Part shown: positions 40,801-52,568 of the stretch, piece after piece
Layout: every line of letters starts with the position of its first letter
Numbering within the stretch: position 1 is the first letter of the stretch
Assembly (NCBI GenBank): GCA_032173965.1
Contig: JAVUNC010000006.1
Coordinates: 31,901,870 to 31,965,869 of the forward strand
Reading direction: 5' to 3'
Source: Sitta carolinensis
Lineage: Eukaryota; Chordata; Aves; Passeriformes; Sittidae
Length of the DNA: 64,000 nucleotides
Notes under the pieces: generated by a model
Seen by the model: only the letters and a program-made list of their open reading frames with translations
What the model was told of the DNA's origin: nothing
The model's database searches: none
Program-made: the position numbers and the translations under genes

Positions 40801-43153
40801 GTGTTCCTGAGATCTCTAGAGTAAGTATGGAAATGCACCCATACCCTAAATGTTACATATTTCTGTAAAAAAGATATACGGATGTGGTGGGATCCAGTTG
40901 AATTACGATCATAACCTATGGGTAATAAAAGGTATTGAATCTTTTTTAATAATTAAAAAATCTAAATCTAAGAAATTTATTGAATGTTAGCATTAATGAA
41001 CTTATATCCTTGATTAGGCAAGGCTAAACTTAGACTGTAAAATTATGTCATTAGTTTTCTAATAACCAAGATCAGTGGCAAAACAAGACCAACTGTCATT
41101 ACAGAACGGAATCTCCTATTTATTGTTCTCTAGGACTGAGTTTTAAGATTCTTAAAATTTTGCCATTTCCAAAGCCAACAGCTACAGAAATAATAAGCTG
41201 GCTCCTGGGAGCTGGCCACATTCTCTACACCAGTTCAAATCAGACCATGTTGTGTCCTCAAGGAAGACAGCAGAGTTTGGCCAAACCTACCTTTGCTTTC
41301 TCTTCCCATTCCCTTCACTTGCCAGCATGACCCATGGCATACGCTGGCACCTGAAGGCTTTAAGGCACAGCAAGGGATTATTATCATGGCAGCCCAGACT
41401 GCAGCTTACATCAGCACAGTCTGATTGCTGCCTTCTCATGCCCTCCCTTCTGCCAGACATGTACTGTGTAGACCAGAGGTCGGGAGACAAATGTTTTAGA
41501 GGCAGCAATGTTTATTTAGTCATCCAAATACCCATCTTTAAAGCCCCTTAAGGGTGTTATGTATACTGAAGTGATAAGCAAGATATGTACCATGAAAACC
41601 ACCCATGCTGAAAACTACAGCTGGCTGGGTAAAGAAGGTTACCTGTGCGAGTATAAAGGACAGTTGTAAGAGAAGCCAGGAGGTGCATGTCTCTTCTCAC
41701 ACTTGATAGGATTACAGGAGAAATGAGTTGCAAAACTACCTTGGAGAACAAGGGAGAGAGCAAGCACAGCAATTCAATTTCTTCTGCTTCTGTTTCATGT
41801 CCTTGAGAAATGCCAGAGAACGCACCACGAGAATAAAACATCTGCCACTCTGACAACAAATTTCATTGCCTTGCTCATCTGCAAGGTTTCACCGCATGCT
41901 CAATCAGCCAGCTCAGAGACCAATACAGAATGAACCATTTCACAGCTTGATCCTATCACAGAATAACCATTTGGCATGCCTTTGTGTTAATAACTACATA
42001 TATAATGAAAGTGACATCTAGGTCTGTGAGGGGAAAGATATAGCACTGGCAAAGAGAGAAAAATGTTTGTGAATAAATTTTCAATATATTTCTCACAAGT
42101 GACTGCTGGGCTCAGCATTCTAGAGGACAATTTAGACCTTTTCAGATTGAGGTTGTAAGCTACTCTGCTCTAGCTGAAGAAAAACCAAAATATAAAACAG
42201 AGCAAAGGAGGTGACATTTCCATTCCTGAGATTTAGATTCTACATCAAGTGCCACTCAATTTTTACTAACCTGCAGCCCAGTAAAAACATATTCACAGCC
42301 TTCAGTCTTTAGTAAGTCAACTGGGAACGTTTCTGCTGAGTTGCTTACAGTTTCAGTGATTGCAGCGTTTTATTTTGCTGCTCTGATGCATTTGCATCTC
42401 TTGTCCCTGAACAGGGGAATTGTTTACTCTTTCACCCCCATCTTCCAGAAATAAACTTAAATTTCTTTAGGACTTGGACTGCAGCTGGTACAACTATAGC
42501 ATCTGAAATAATTTATAGAAGGTAAGGATGGAGGATATGAGAGATGAAGAAAGAAGATACCTGAAGAGGAAAGCATACCTGAGTTGGAAAGAACACATTT
42601 TACACAGGCTTACAAGAGAAAAGTAGTGAGGAAATCCCTGAGAAAGATGCATAAAAACTTATGTGGTGCATAAAGACGGTTAAGGTAGAAGGACTAAAGA
42701 ATAACCCAACATAATTCAAGTGGAGCTCACTTTTAAAGAATAGCTATTATAATACCTCAAAATGCCTTAGCCCTTATTGCAGATTATCAAGGCATTTAAT
42801 TATATACTTCATTTAAGCAGAAGGGAAGTTCAGAGAATTACATACTTTAGACATGCGCTTAATTAGGGTCTAGATATTTAAAGGTGATCAGCTGCTCCAA
42901 GTCCTTGGGTCCAGCTGACATCTCAGAAATCCTTTAAAACTTTAAATTTTAATATTTTTGTTTCCACATCAGTCCTATTGTTACTTTTTTCAATCTGAAC
43001 ATACACCTCAAAACCTCTACACATCAGTCAAAGAAACACAGCTGTCTTTTTTCCTTCCATGCAGCAACTCTGGTATTGGTTTCTTTTATCAGTCACAGAA
43101 CCTAGCACACCATCCCACATTTTGCAAATGCTCTTCCAGCTGTTTTGGCAGGG

Positions 43154-43170
43154 AAAAAAAAAAAAAAAAA
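43154..43170 (+). repeat. 17-nt poly(A) run
   Basis: Seventeen A's follow ggcaggg in intron 1. There is no adjacent retrocopy signature, so this is a simple repeat. Confidence 0.85.
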
Positions 43171-44068
43171 GCAGCCACATTGGAAGTTTGGATTTGTTTT
43201 AGTTATGCAGGCTCATTCCTAGGGTGTTCCCCCTTTCAGAACATTTTAAAGGCTTACAAACAAAATTACAACAAACAGAACCAGCTGAGGTTAACAGCTT
43301 TTAATATTACTACTTTTAAAAACATTTCCACGCTGCAAATAATCACTTTTCAAAACAAAAGGAAATGGCCCTGTATCCAGCAGCATAGATAGGTACTGAG
43401 CTTTTCTGAAGTGACTGTAATAGTAATGATTTCTAATTAGCTGCTGCTTGGCAGTTTGGGCTCTGGCAGCTACCAGGAGTGTGGAATTTAGCTAAGACTA
43501 AAGATTCAGTGTCAGAGTAGGTCAGTGTCATTTCAAAAGGCTGGTGCTGTGAGACAGACTGGGAGCACCGTGTGGTGTGTGAGCCAGCGGGAAGCGAGCA
43601 CCGCTCACAGCACCAGTTCTGGCTGCCGTGCACTCCTGGTCCTACTCACAGGCAGAGATTTCCACCCTGTACTGCCTCTATTCCCTGTAATCTGGCACTG
43701 CAAAGCAGTCAGGATGTGCTCAGCGCTCCTGGTCTTTGTGTCACAGCTGGGCATGTTTTCTGCTCCTCTTCAGTGCCCAGTGTAAGGACAGGCATTCATC
43801 ACTGCTGCACCAGAGTGGACAGGACTGCACACCCTGACCACACAGCACTTTCAAAAAAGATGTCAAGATGTTCATACACTTCATTCTGACCCTTTTTGTT
43901 CCAAACTGCTCATAACTTGCATATAAAATCCTGTTTACCAAGGGCTTCCATTCCATGGAAATGGAACAAACCCAACATGTTAACCAGCACAAGAAGTAGA
44001 TCAAGCCACTGATCAATCAACTATCATCAGTTTACAACCAATTTTCGAGGATTTTCCTTTCACACTTC

Positions 44069-44363
44069 TGTTACTGTGATGCACAGAGGGAAGACAGCAA
44101 CACACACAACAGGTGTTCAGGCAGAGAAGAAGAAAAGAACTCTCTAGTTTATTGTTGACTTTGTATCTATAAGTTTCCAGACAGTGACCAGAGATTGGAC
44201 AGAGAAGTTACTACCCTTCCATCTCCATTGGTCACTTGAGAAGTCCATCAGGTGATATCTTTTCACAAAGGAATGCAAACATGATCCTTGTTTATCTTAC
44301 AATTCATGAGAACTGACTCCATTATACTAAAACAAATCAAAAGGCTTATTTTCAGGGACAACA
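44069..44363 (-). mobile_element. Solo LTR, copy 3 (295 bp), TSD cacttc
   Basis: Read on the minus strand it starts TGTTGTCCCTGAAAATAAGC and ends GCATCACAGTAACA. It is the third member of the family at 18741 and 20930. A perfect 6-bp duplication, cacttc, flanks it (44063-44068 and 44364-44369). It is in the same orientation as the host gene, so its internal AATAAA is in sense inside intron 1. It appears to be the copy closest to a family consensus, because most of its differences from copies 1 and 2 are not decayed CpGs. Confidence 0.92.
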
Positions 44364-47299
44364 CACTTCAGTATGTATCTTCTGGAAAAAAACGTGTTTA
44401 CAACAATCACAGAGAGCCATCAGTTTCTCAAAAGACACCTTGAAAAATCATCATCCCTGTGAGCAGAGGAAGGGGTTAATAGTGATTCTGTAGAGCATAC
44501 TACACTCATCAAACCAAGATGTCCACTGCAACAACAGACAGACGACTACAATAGACCTCACTAGCTCAGGAAGAAAATGCAATTCATGACCAAAAACACT
44601 TTCAAAGAAACTGAAGCCCAGCAGAGAGACATAGCAAACTAAGGGAGCTAGTCACTGCTGAATTTACTTGGGTTGCTGCTCTGATTTTCTGCTTTCCACA
44701 TCACTGCACTCAATTTGAATGTTCTAATCTCTGATCAATGATTTAATTTGATGGTGTATGGTCACCAAAGATCACACTGCTTTACTTAGTCCTATACAAC
44801 CCTTTGAATCATTTAGAGTTTTTTGCTTTTGTCTGTTATGGGAATGAGGTTAGGAAGATGGTGAAACTAGTTTCCTAATGGCTGGCATCCATTCCATTTT
44901 CAACAAAATTTAAACCTCTGTGTTTGCAACTCATCAATGAATTGAGAAATTCATCCTAAAACAGCTAAAACCATGATAACACCACGACCCCAATCTACAA
45001 CTAGTTAAGAGTTTCCAGCCCATGGATTCTGAGTACACAACTGGGCTATTCAGCTGCTACCCAGAAAGTCCATTCTCATCCAGTCTGCCAAGAGAATTAT
45101 TGCTTAGTATAGGACAGTGTTGGTCTCTTACTGTTCAAGAAAAAACAGGCACCTCAACAAGCAAGATGTTTGGCATGAATGTAGAGTTGCTTCAGTCTTC
45201 ATTCCCCTTACCTGCCATTTCTAGCTTTTCTCTGTGTACAACAGAACCCCACCTACCCCCAGCTGCAAAAAACTGTGTTGTGAAATGCTTTATGTCTGTA
45301 AAACATGAGAATGTCTATTTGCTATTGTATTACATACTTCCTTTCCACACTCAACAAAGATGGAAATATGCGACATCTGCTCTGTTTGTGAAGTTTTTAG
45401 CATGTAAGTGTTGAAAATAATGTAAATTATTTCCAAAAATATTAAATGTATCACAGAATTAATCTCACAGTTAATGGGCACATGAAACACAAATAAATAA
45501 TTTCCAATTTCTTCTAACCCTTGTTGTTCAAAGGTGCACAAACACATATGCCACATGAGCTGCATCCTACTTTCCCTTCCTCACCTCCTACCACATCCTC
45601 TGACATGTAAGAGCTCCTATGAGAAATTCATCATGCTATTAATTGATGAAAGCACAGCCACTCCAAAACACTTAGTCCCAGGCTTCCCTGAATTAACACT
45701 ATGATCAATAGTAGCTTTCCTCTAGCTCTCCTAGGGTATTTTTCTACGAATATCCAAAGCATTCTCTCTCCATCTGTGCCAGGCTTTAAGATACCTCATT
45801 TTAAGCTACTGGACAGTCTTGATGACGTTACTGGAACAATATACACGTGTTCCAAGTGCAGTAGATGTTTAAGTGTTTTGCTGGACTGGAATCACTGCTT
45901 TTAACATCTTTTGACAGCAATTACAAGCACAATCCCGGAACAACAGCCTCCTCCAAAGTGCAGTATCAACATTTTATAAAAACAGTATGCCCAAATCGCC
46001 AATGAATTTTCAAAAGCTTTGCTGGAACAGAAATTTCTACTGTACAGGACTTGGAAATGTAGTCTGCAGTATTACTGCAGTGATAAGAAAAGCGAAGGGA
46101 TTCCTCTTGTTCCCCACACTAATAAAAATCTAATGCAATTGTGCCAAGCAGCCAGTAGAAAGAAAATTATTCTCACTTCAACTGCTGGCAACATCCTGGA
46201 TGAGGGCACTGATTTCTGCATACAAAACAGGATTTTGGCAACATCTGGATTATACAGCTGGTCCCTCTGGCTGTGCTATACCACAGCAAGACATCAGGAC
46301 TTAAGATTGAACCAAAGCATCTGAGAACTCCTTAGTTAAACTCACATCTGCTCTTTCAGCTTCCTGATGCTTTGATTCTATTTATTATAAGTCAGGATAA
46401 TTCTGGAGAAAATGACTTTAACCTTTGGAAGAAAGCAGAGCTGGTAATGATCAGTGCCCTATTATGCAAAAAAGTACGAACTGATTACATAAAAAAATGA
46501 CTACAAGCTCCTAGCAAACATTATTAATGTTTAATGCTATAGATCAAAGAGGTTTTGTCTTAGATTATAATCAGGGCAGCTTTTGACAAGGAGTTGTTCA
46601 TGCTTCGTTTAATCCCAGCTCTCCATTGGTTTGGCAAAGGGCAGGCTTTTTGGCGATCCCACTTTTTCAAGAAAAAAAAAACACCAGTCCTAAGCATACA
46701 CCAGTAATGTCAAAGCTTCCAAATAGTCACCATTTAGCACTGTCAAAGACAGACTCCCCAAGTGAAAGCAAGACCTTTTGAAAGATCTGTCTGTCTTTCT
46801 CTGGAGCTTTCTCCGCAGCATGTGCATGGACATGAAGACACATGCAGCTCACATTGAGCAAGCAGCCTGGATTCTGTTTTGAGCTGGTGGGAATAACCTA
46901 CCCAAACCACAAATCTAAACTCTCTTTTTTAATACCTTCAGATTACCTTGCTGTAAGAAAGAGCACACAGCTAATAAAGGTTTTGAATCACTCTCGACCC
47001 CTGAGATGGAGAATAGATAAAGAAATAGTGGGAAAACAAATGCAATATTACCCTGTACTCTGGTTCCTCTGTGCTAATATAGCAGAGTATAGCAGATCCT
47101 AATTGTGCATTCTCTAACAACCAGAAATCTCATTAGAAAGAAATTAAAGGATACCGGACCTATGTCTGGGATTTCTGGAAATACAGCAGCTCTGTTCAGG
47201 TGGCTGGGTGTCCAAGAATGCCAAGCACACCCTCTGTGCACACACCAGCTTTTCAGCAAGCACATGGGCTGTCCTTGTCAGATGGAAAATGCGGGTATA

Positions 47300-47748
47300 A
47301 AGCTGGTGAAGGGTCTGGAGCACAGGTTTCATAAGGAGTGGCTGAGGGAGCTGGGGATGTTTAGCCTGGAGAAAAAGCAGGCTGGGGGGACCTCATTGCT
47401 CTCTACACCCACCTGGAAGAAGGTTGCAGCCAGGTGGAGGTTGGTCTCTTCTTCCAAGGAACAAGTGACAGGGAGAATTTGAAACAGCCTGAGGCTGGGC
47501 CAGGGGAGGTTCAGATTGGATATTAGGAAACATTTCTTTATGCATGGTGTTTCCAAGCACTGGAACAGGCTACCCAGGGAAGAGGTTGAGTCACCACCCC
47601 TGGAGGTAGTTAAAAAACGTGTAGATGTGACAGTTAAGGTTATGGTTTAGTGGTGGACTTGGCAGTGCTACATTAATGGCTGAACTAGACCTTAAAAGTG
47701 TTTTCCAACCTTTAAGTGACATAATGGCAATGATGTTATGATTCCATA
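47300..47748 (+). mobile_element. CR1 LINE fragment (3' end), plus orientation
   Basis: The sequence runs through the CR1 ORF2 C-terminal block, translating to pieces such as LVKGLEHRFHKEWLRELG and MFSLEKK. It then runs through the 3' region ('gaaacatttctttatgcatgg', 'cactggaacaggctacccaggga') to a decayed ATTCTATG-type end (gttatgattccataag). About 450 bp are present, 5'-truncated and frame-broken. It lies antisense to the C14orf132-like gene within intron 1. Confidence 0.92.
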
Positions 47749-50700
47749 AGTCAAAATAAAAGGATATTTTAAATCAAAGTTTGCAGAATCTGCTATTATA
47801 TTTTCCCATAAATAACTTGCATGATGTTACTGACCCTAAATGAACTCAGTTCATCCTGTGTATTCCAGAAGTTATATAGCTCTTAATAACGTATGTTTCA
47901 TGTGGAAGCATTGATTGTTATTCTGGCACGATAGTAGGAAACTATACCGTTTCTTCGAGATGCAGCTAGGACCACCTCCCTGTTTGGGGGAAGGTGACCT
48001 GAATTACTGCCAATGCAATGAAAGGCTTCAAGTGACTTGGATGATCACTGACCAGACGTGAAATCCAAGAAGAGTAATAGAGAACACAAAAGCAACTAAA
48101 CTATTTTTATTTTAGAATGGTTTTGCTTTCTGTACCAAACTTGTTTATTTGTTTCTCTAGCTCCTGAAGCATGGCATCACTTTTCATATTTAAAACAAAT
48201 TCCCATCACTCCAATTGAAATGAAAGATTATAAAATACAACTTTTATCATTAAACTATACACAAAGAATTCAACTTCTTGTACTTCAAATCCTCAGAAAC
48301 TGTTTACAAAGAGGTTTTGAACATGGAGGATCATCAACTATATATGATTTAGTAAAAAAAAAAATCCACAGAAATAGACATACTCCCAAGGCTCTTGCTA
48401 CCTTTTCCCTGTTCTAAACATAAAAATACATTTGTCTAACAATTAAAATTTCATTTTTACTGTAGGGAGACATACCTGACCATAAAAACACTGCAAATGA
48501 AGGAAATCCAGGCCTCATTTTCAATATGAAACAGAAAATACAAGAAACACTTCAGGAAAATTAAATTGCAAACATAAATCTTGAAAAAAATATCAGTAAC
48601 ATTATGACTGCAGGTGCTGCCCAGCTCATACCAATTTGGATCATACTGAAGACCATGACATCATTTTTTATTCTCTGTCTTCCCATTTTTTTCCCCACTA
48701 AAAGCTTCTATTCTCTTTTCAGGTTCAAGACATGTTTCAACCCCGCTCCCATTAACATTTTTTCATCAGTTGGCTGTTAAATCAATATTAATTTTAGCCT
48801 GTCAGAAGCAGGGAGGAGGGCAGCTCACCCCTGGGCATCTGACAGCAACCCCCTAACCCCTGATAAAAGCATCAAGTGCTCTTAGCCTGGATGCAGCACT
48901 CAGCACCTCCCAAAACCAGGCTTTTATGCTGGAAGCAAAAGTCTCTACCTATGAGAAGTGGCTATTTCTGAGGTTACCAAGACTACAAGAGCACTCTGAA
49001 ACCACTGAACAACACACAGAAATGAGCCATTCATACAGCTTAGCAGTGGCTGAACAGCTTTGGCACAGCATCTTGAGACATAGAGCATTACTTTAATTAA
49101 AATATGGATTTAAAATGGAAACCCAATGACTAGCTGCTAATAGGCTTTGACTAGGTGTGAGCCCTGCTCATTAGCACAACGGACCTTAAACCAAAGCAAA
49201 TTAGAGCACCAGCAGAACAAAGAACACCCAAGCCTGCTCAATCAACTACTGACCGGAGATGAACACACTGATGCAAAAAGGCTTATTTCAACATCAGCTT
49301 TAAGAGTTACAGTCAAAAGCTGTTCTTCATGGCATAGCTAATAAATACAATACAGCTGAGGTGTTCAGATGGTTGCTTGAGCTGCACTTGGGAGGAGGCC
49401 AGATTTTAACTGTTCATAACACACTGTAGAATCACTGAGGCTGCAAGTGGTAACCAAACTTATGCACACTCTGCTTCTGTGTTTACATCAGGGGCTCTAA
49501 CGAACAGGTCATTTATGCTGTCTCACAACACATCCACCAAAGCCAACTTGGGTCCACAATGAGCTGTGAAAAGGTGTGATAACACACAAAAGCAATTTAT
49601 AGGAACATAAATAGTCTACAGTATCCTGTAAAAATAAATTAAGAGATAACCATTGCTTGTACGCCATTAAGCATCTCAGTTTAGGTATTACCTATTTTTC
49701 TACAAAATATTAATGCGTCTGGTATTCATCAGGTAAAATGTAATACCTGCTGCAGGTGGATGATAATGAGAGTGATAGCAGAATATCTTTAAAAGTGATT
49801 ATGAGCAGGAAGCACAAGTCAGTAATTCTCTTGTGTTCTCGCTCATTTGTTATTGAAGATATCTCACTGGACCACACCACCAGAGATGCTACAAAAATTA
49901 TTCAAACAAAAAAGACAAAAAGATATAGCAGTGAAAAGAAAGCTGAAGAAAAGCAATACCTAAATTAAAGGAGTGACACACTGGGGGTTAAATGCTACTA
50001 CAGTGATAGGAATGGAATGGGCTGACAGTTCAGAAAGGTACAAGAGGCCTGTGATGGAGAGTAACAGAGGTAAGTGCAGCCTCTGCTGTACACAGTGACC
50101 TAAGAACCGGATTGATTTCCTTCAGTAGAAAAGGAGCCCAGGAAATCCTCTCCTACAGCTCATCAAAGGCTGGTTACACAAATACTTCCTGGAGGGATTG
50201 CCCACATGCCCTGCACTGTGCAGACCCAATGAGCTCTGTGCCCCCACTGGGAAAGATCTGACAGCCCTGACTGCTTCCCGCCTTCCACACCACCCAGAGG
50301 GCTTTGTGGCACACAGCTCCACCTTATTCCATCCTTTCCTCCTGAGGTGTATTGCCTCGCCTTCACTCACACTGAAACAAGAGCTATCAATTGTCACTTC
50401 TTGTTACAAAGGAAAACAACAAATTAACCCCAAAGGATCGGGGAGAAAAACATATTTCACTGTAAACTGTTGCATCAATAACCTTAGTAAGGTAAGGCAC
50501 ATTTGCACTGGGAACTTTTCTGACAGACACAACAGTGCTTTGTGACTCTTCAAACACACAGGATTAGAAGTTATGTGGAATATGGGACAGCAAGAATAGG
50601 GAGAGTATAGAAAAAGAATGGGCAGCACTGGTCCCAGCTTTGGCACACTCCACTCTGATGGGTAAGACCTGCTGCTGTGCTGCACCTCTGCTTCTGTGCT

Positions 50701-51884
50701 CTGGGGCATTCCACTTCAGCTCGGTGCTCAGGGAATAAAAGATGGACACAGGGATCTCACTGATTGTGCTGAGAAGGACCATAGGAACATGATCTGACAC
50801 CTGCAAAATTTCTTTTGAATACTCCAGTTACCAGGAAGATCTCATATCAATAGAAATTATGCTTTCCTCCCAATTGTGGTTTTCCTTAAAAAAATTTCTT
50901 AGAAATACATCCAAAGGGAAGAGGTGCTTGGACAGCCAACTGCTACCTTCAGAAAGGCAGAGCCAGACACGCCCTCAGAGTGGACTTTAGGAAAAGAACA
51001 AGCCATTGCATTAATGAAACAGAACAACAGCAGAAGGATTAGATTTGGCTTCCAACAAACAGCTCCAGCTGAATTCAGCATTCAGGCAGCATCAGTGCAG
51101 AAAAGCTTTCCCCTACTCCACCTCTAAATGGTGGGTGATGTTTTTTGGCAAAATCACAAATTTGGATCCAAATTATTCTCGCAAAAAGCCAATTACGCTT
51201 AGGTACCACATGAATAGAAAAATATATTACCTTGAAAACGGATGGTCAGTGAGTGTGGCTTTTTCTCAAGCACAGCACTATCAGTATGTTAAAACCCCAA
51301 TTCACCCGGATTCACTATGATGATTTTTGGCTTTGGGTGGCTTATAGCCAGTACATACTTCTCAGTATATTAAGTATGATCTACAATCTACCTCGATCTG
51401 GAATCCAGAACTAAGCGGCAATTAAAAAAAAAATTGTTCATGAAAAAGGTGTATTTCTATACATGCCAAGCTGGATTCTGTATGCGTAGTACGGACTGGA
51501 GGAAAAGAACAGAAAAATCGCATCTCCGATTTTCATTTACAGCCGGCCTCGGAGGATGGAGAGATGATGCTTCGCCTTGCCCATCCCGAGGCCGCTGGCA
51601 GCGCCCTCGGCGGCAGGAGGGGGAGCGGCGGCTCCGCGCCGGGCTCGCCGCCGGGTGCTAACAGGTGCTGTGCCCCGAGCTGCGCCGCCAACTTCTCCTT
51701 AGCAGCGCTACCAGCCCCAGCCGCCTCATTTTTCCCCTTTCTTTCCTTCTCCTCGCCCCTTCCCGAAGGCGCGGGGCCGCTCAGGTTTACACCCGCGCCG
51801 ACGCAACTTTGGAGTAGAGAGGACCCGAGCGGAAAGCAGAGGAGGGGATGCGCGCCGGGCTGCCCCCGCCCTGGGCCCCGGGCT

Positions 51885-51923
51885 CCCGTCCCGTCCCGTC
51901 CCGTTCCCGTCCCGTCCCGTCCC
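51885..51923. repeat. (CCCGT)n pentamer microsatellite beside the exon 1 splice donor
   Basis: About eight units of CCCGT, one expanded to CCCGTT, read as GGGAC repeats in the gene's sense strand. They begin 15 nt after the GT donor. Six or more G3 runs separated by two or three bases satisfy the classic G-quadruplex pattern in the nascent intron RNA and the non-template DNA. Confidence 0.9.
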
Positions 51924-51938
51924 ACCATCGCGCACCAC

Positions 51939-51965
51939 CTGCGCGGCCATGAAGGAGAGGTCCAT
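51939..51965 (-). CDS. C14orf132: C14orf132-like small membrane protein, coding exon 1 (residues 1-9, MDLSFMAAQ)
   Basis: The minus strand reads GCACC ATG G at the start, a strong Kozak context with A at -3 and G at +4. It then encodes MDLSFMAAQ and meets CAG|GT at 51939/51938. The phase-0 junction with LPVMGGAF at 18365 reproduces the N-terminus I recall for vertebrate C14orf132 (MDLSFMAAQLP...MGGAFMDS), apart from a Val at position 12. This start was chosen because it is the first in-frame ATG. The frame stays open upstream but contains no other ATG. The donor is weak beyond the invariant GT: GTGGTG has no purine-AG-T match at +3 to +6 other than the +3 purine. Exon 1 sits inside the CpG island, 33.6 kb from exon 2, and is too short to find without knowing the protein. 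Confidence 0.9.
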
Positions 51966-52188
51966 GGTGCTGCCGCTGGAGCTGCTGGCGGAGCTGGCGG
52001 AGGTGCTGAGGCTGCCGCTGCCGCCTGCTGCTGCTGCCGGGGGCGGGCGGGGCGCGGGGGCGCGGCGCGGGCACCGCCTCCCCCAGCAGCGGCGGGCGCG
52101 GCCGCGGCAGCGGAGCCGACACCGGTACCAGTTCCAGCTCCGGCGGCTCCCGGCCCGGCCCGGCCCGGCGCGGCGCGGCGCGGCTCGC

Positions 52189-52213
52189 GGGCGGCTCGGG
52201 CAGGGGGCGGGGG
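52189..52213 (+). promoter_or_regulatory. Potential G-quadruplex motif in the CpG island
   Basis: Four G-runs (GGG, GGG, GGGGG, GGGGG) are separated by loops of six, two and one bases, meeting the standard G3+N1-7 rule. They lie on the template strand of the minus-strand gene, upstream of its start codon, near the probable transcription start region. Confidence 0.6.
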
Positions 52214-52568
52214 CGGCGGCGACCCGGCCCCGCGCTGGGCTGGGCTCGGTCCGCCCCGCGGCGGGGGCAGGCCGGGGCGGCCCCGCTGCGCTCCGCTCCG
52301 CCCGCCGCCGGCACCTGTGGGGCGGCCCCGCCCCGGCCCCGCTCCCTCCCGGCCGGCGGCGCCCGCGGCGGGGCCGGCCCGGAGCCCCTCGGGCCCCGGG
52401 GCTGTTTGCCTTCGCCGAACGGCGCCGCGGCCCCGAGCGCGGCACCCCGCGGGCACGGCGGGCGGTGCGCCGGTGGGAGCGGGCGGCGGGCGGTGCCGGG
52501 CAGCGAAGCGATGGGTGATTAACGCAGCGACGGGCGGATGCGGCCGCGCCCGGCTCTCGCGGCGTGTG

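Larger units (their letters stand above)
51541..52568 (-). promoter_or_regulatory. CpG island: promoter and 5' leader of the C14orf132-like gene
   Basis: About 1 kb of very GC- and CpG-rich DNA stands out from an AT-rich window. It contains GC boxes (gggcgggcggggcg near 52040; ccccgcccc near 52327) and no obvious TATA box. The minus-strand ATG of exon 1 lies inside it, so transcription should start at higher coordinates, plausibly between about 52050 and 52500. No ATG occurs on the minus strand between the start codon and about 52580, so the leader is free of upstream start codons if initiation falls in the island. The many long frames across the island on both strands reflect GC richness and not genes. 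Confidence 0.85.

Noticed and set aside
41950..41975. CR1-like phrase (atcacagaataaccatttgg)
   Set aside because: It is a short isolated similarity without adjoining CR1 blocks.
49424..49460. Short CR1-end-like phrase (tgtagaatcactgaggctgcaag)
   Set aside because: Only about 35 bp resemble the CR1 terminus, with no CR1 sequence following. This is too short to call.
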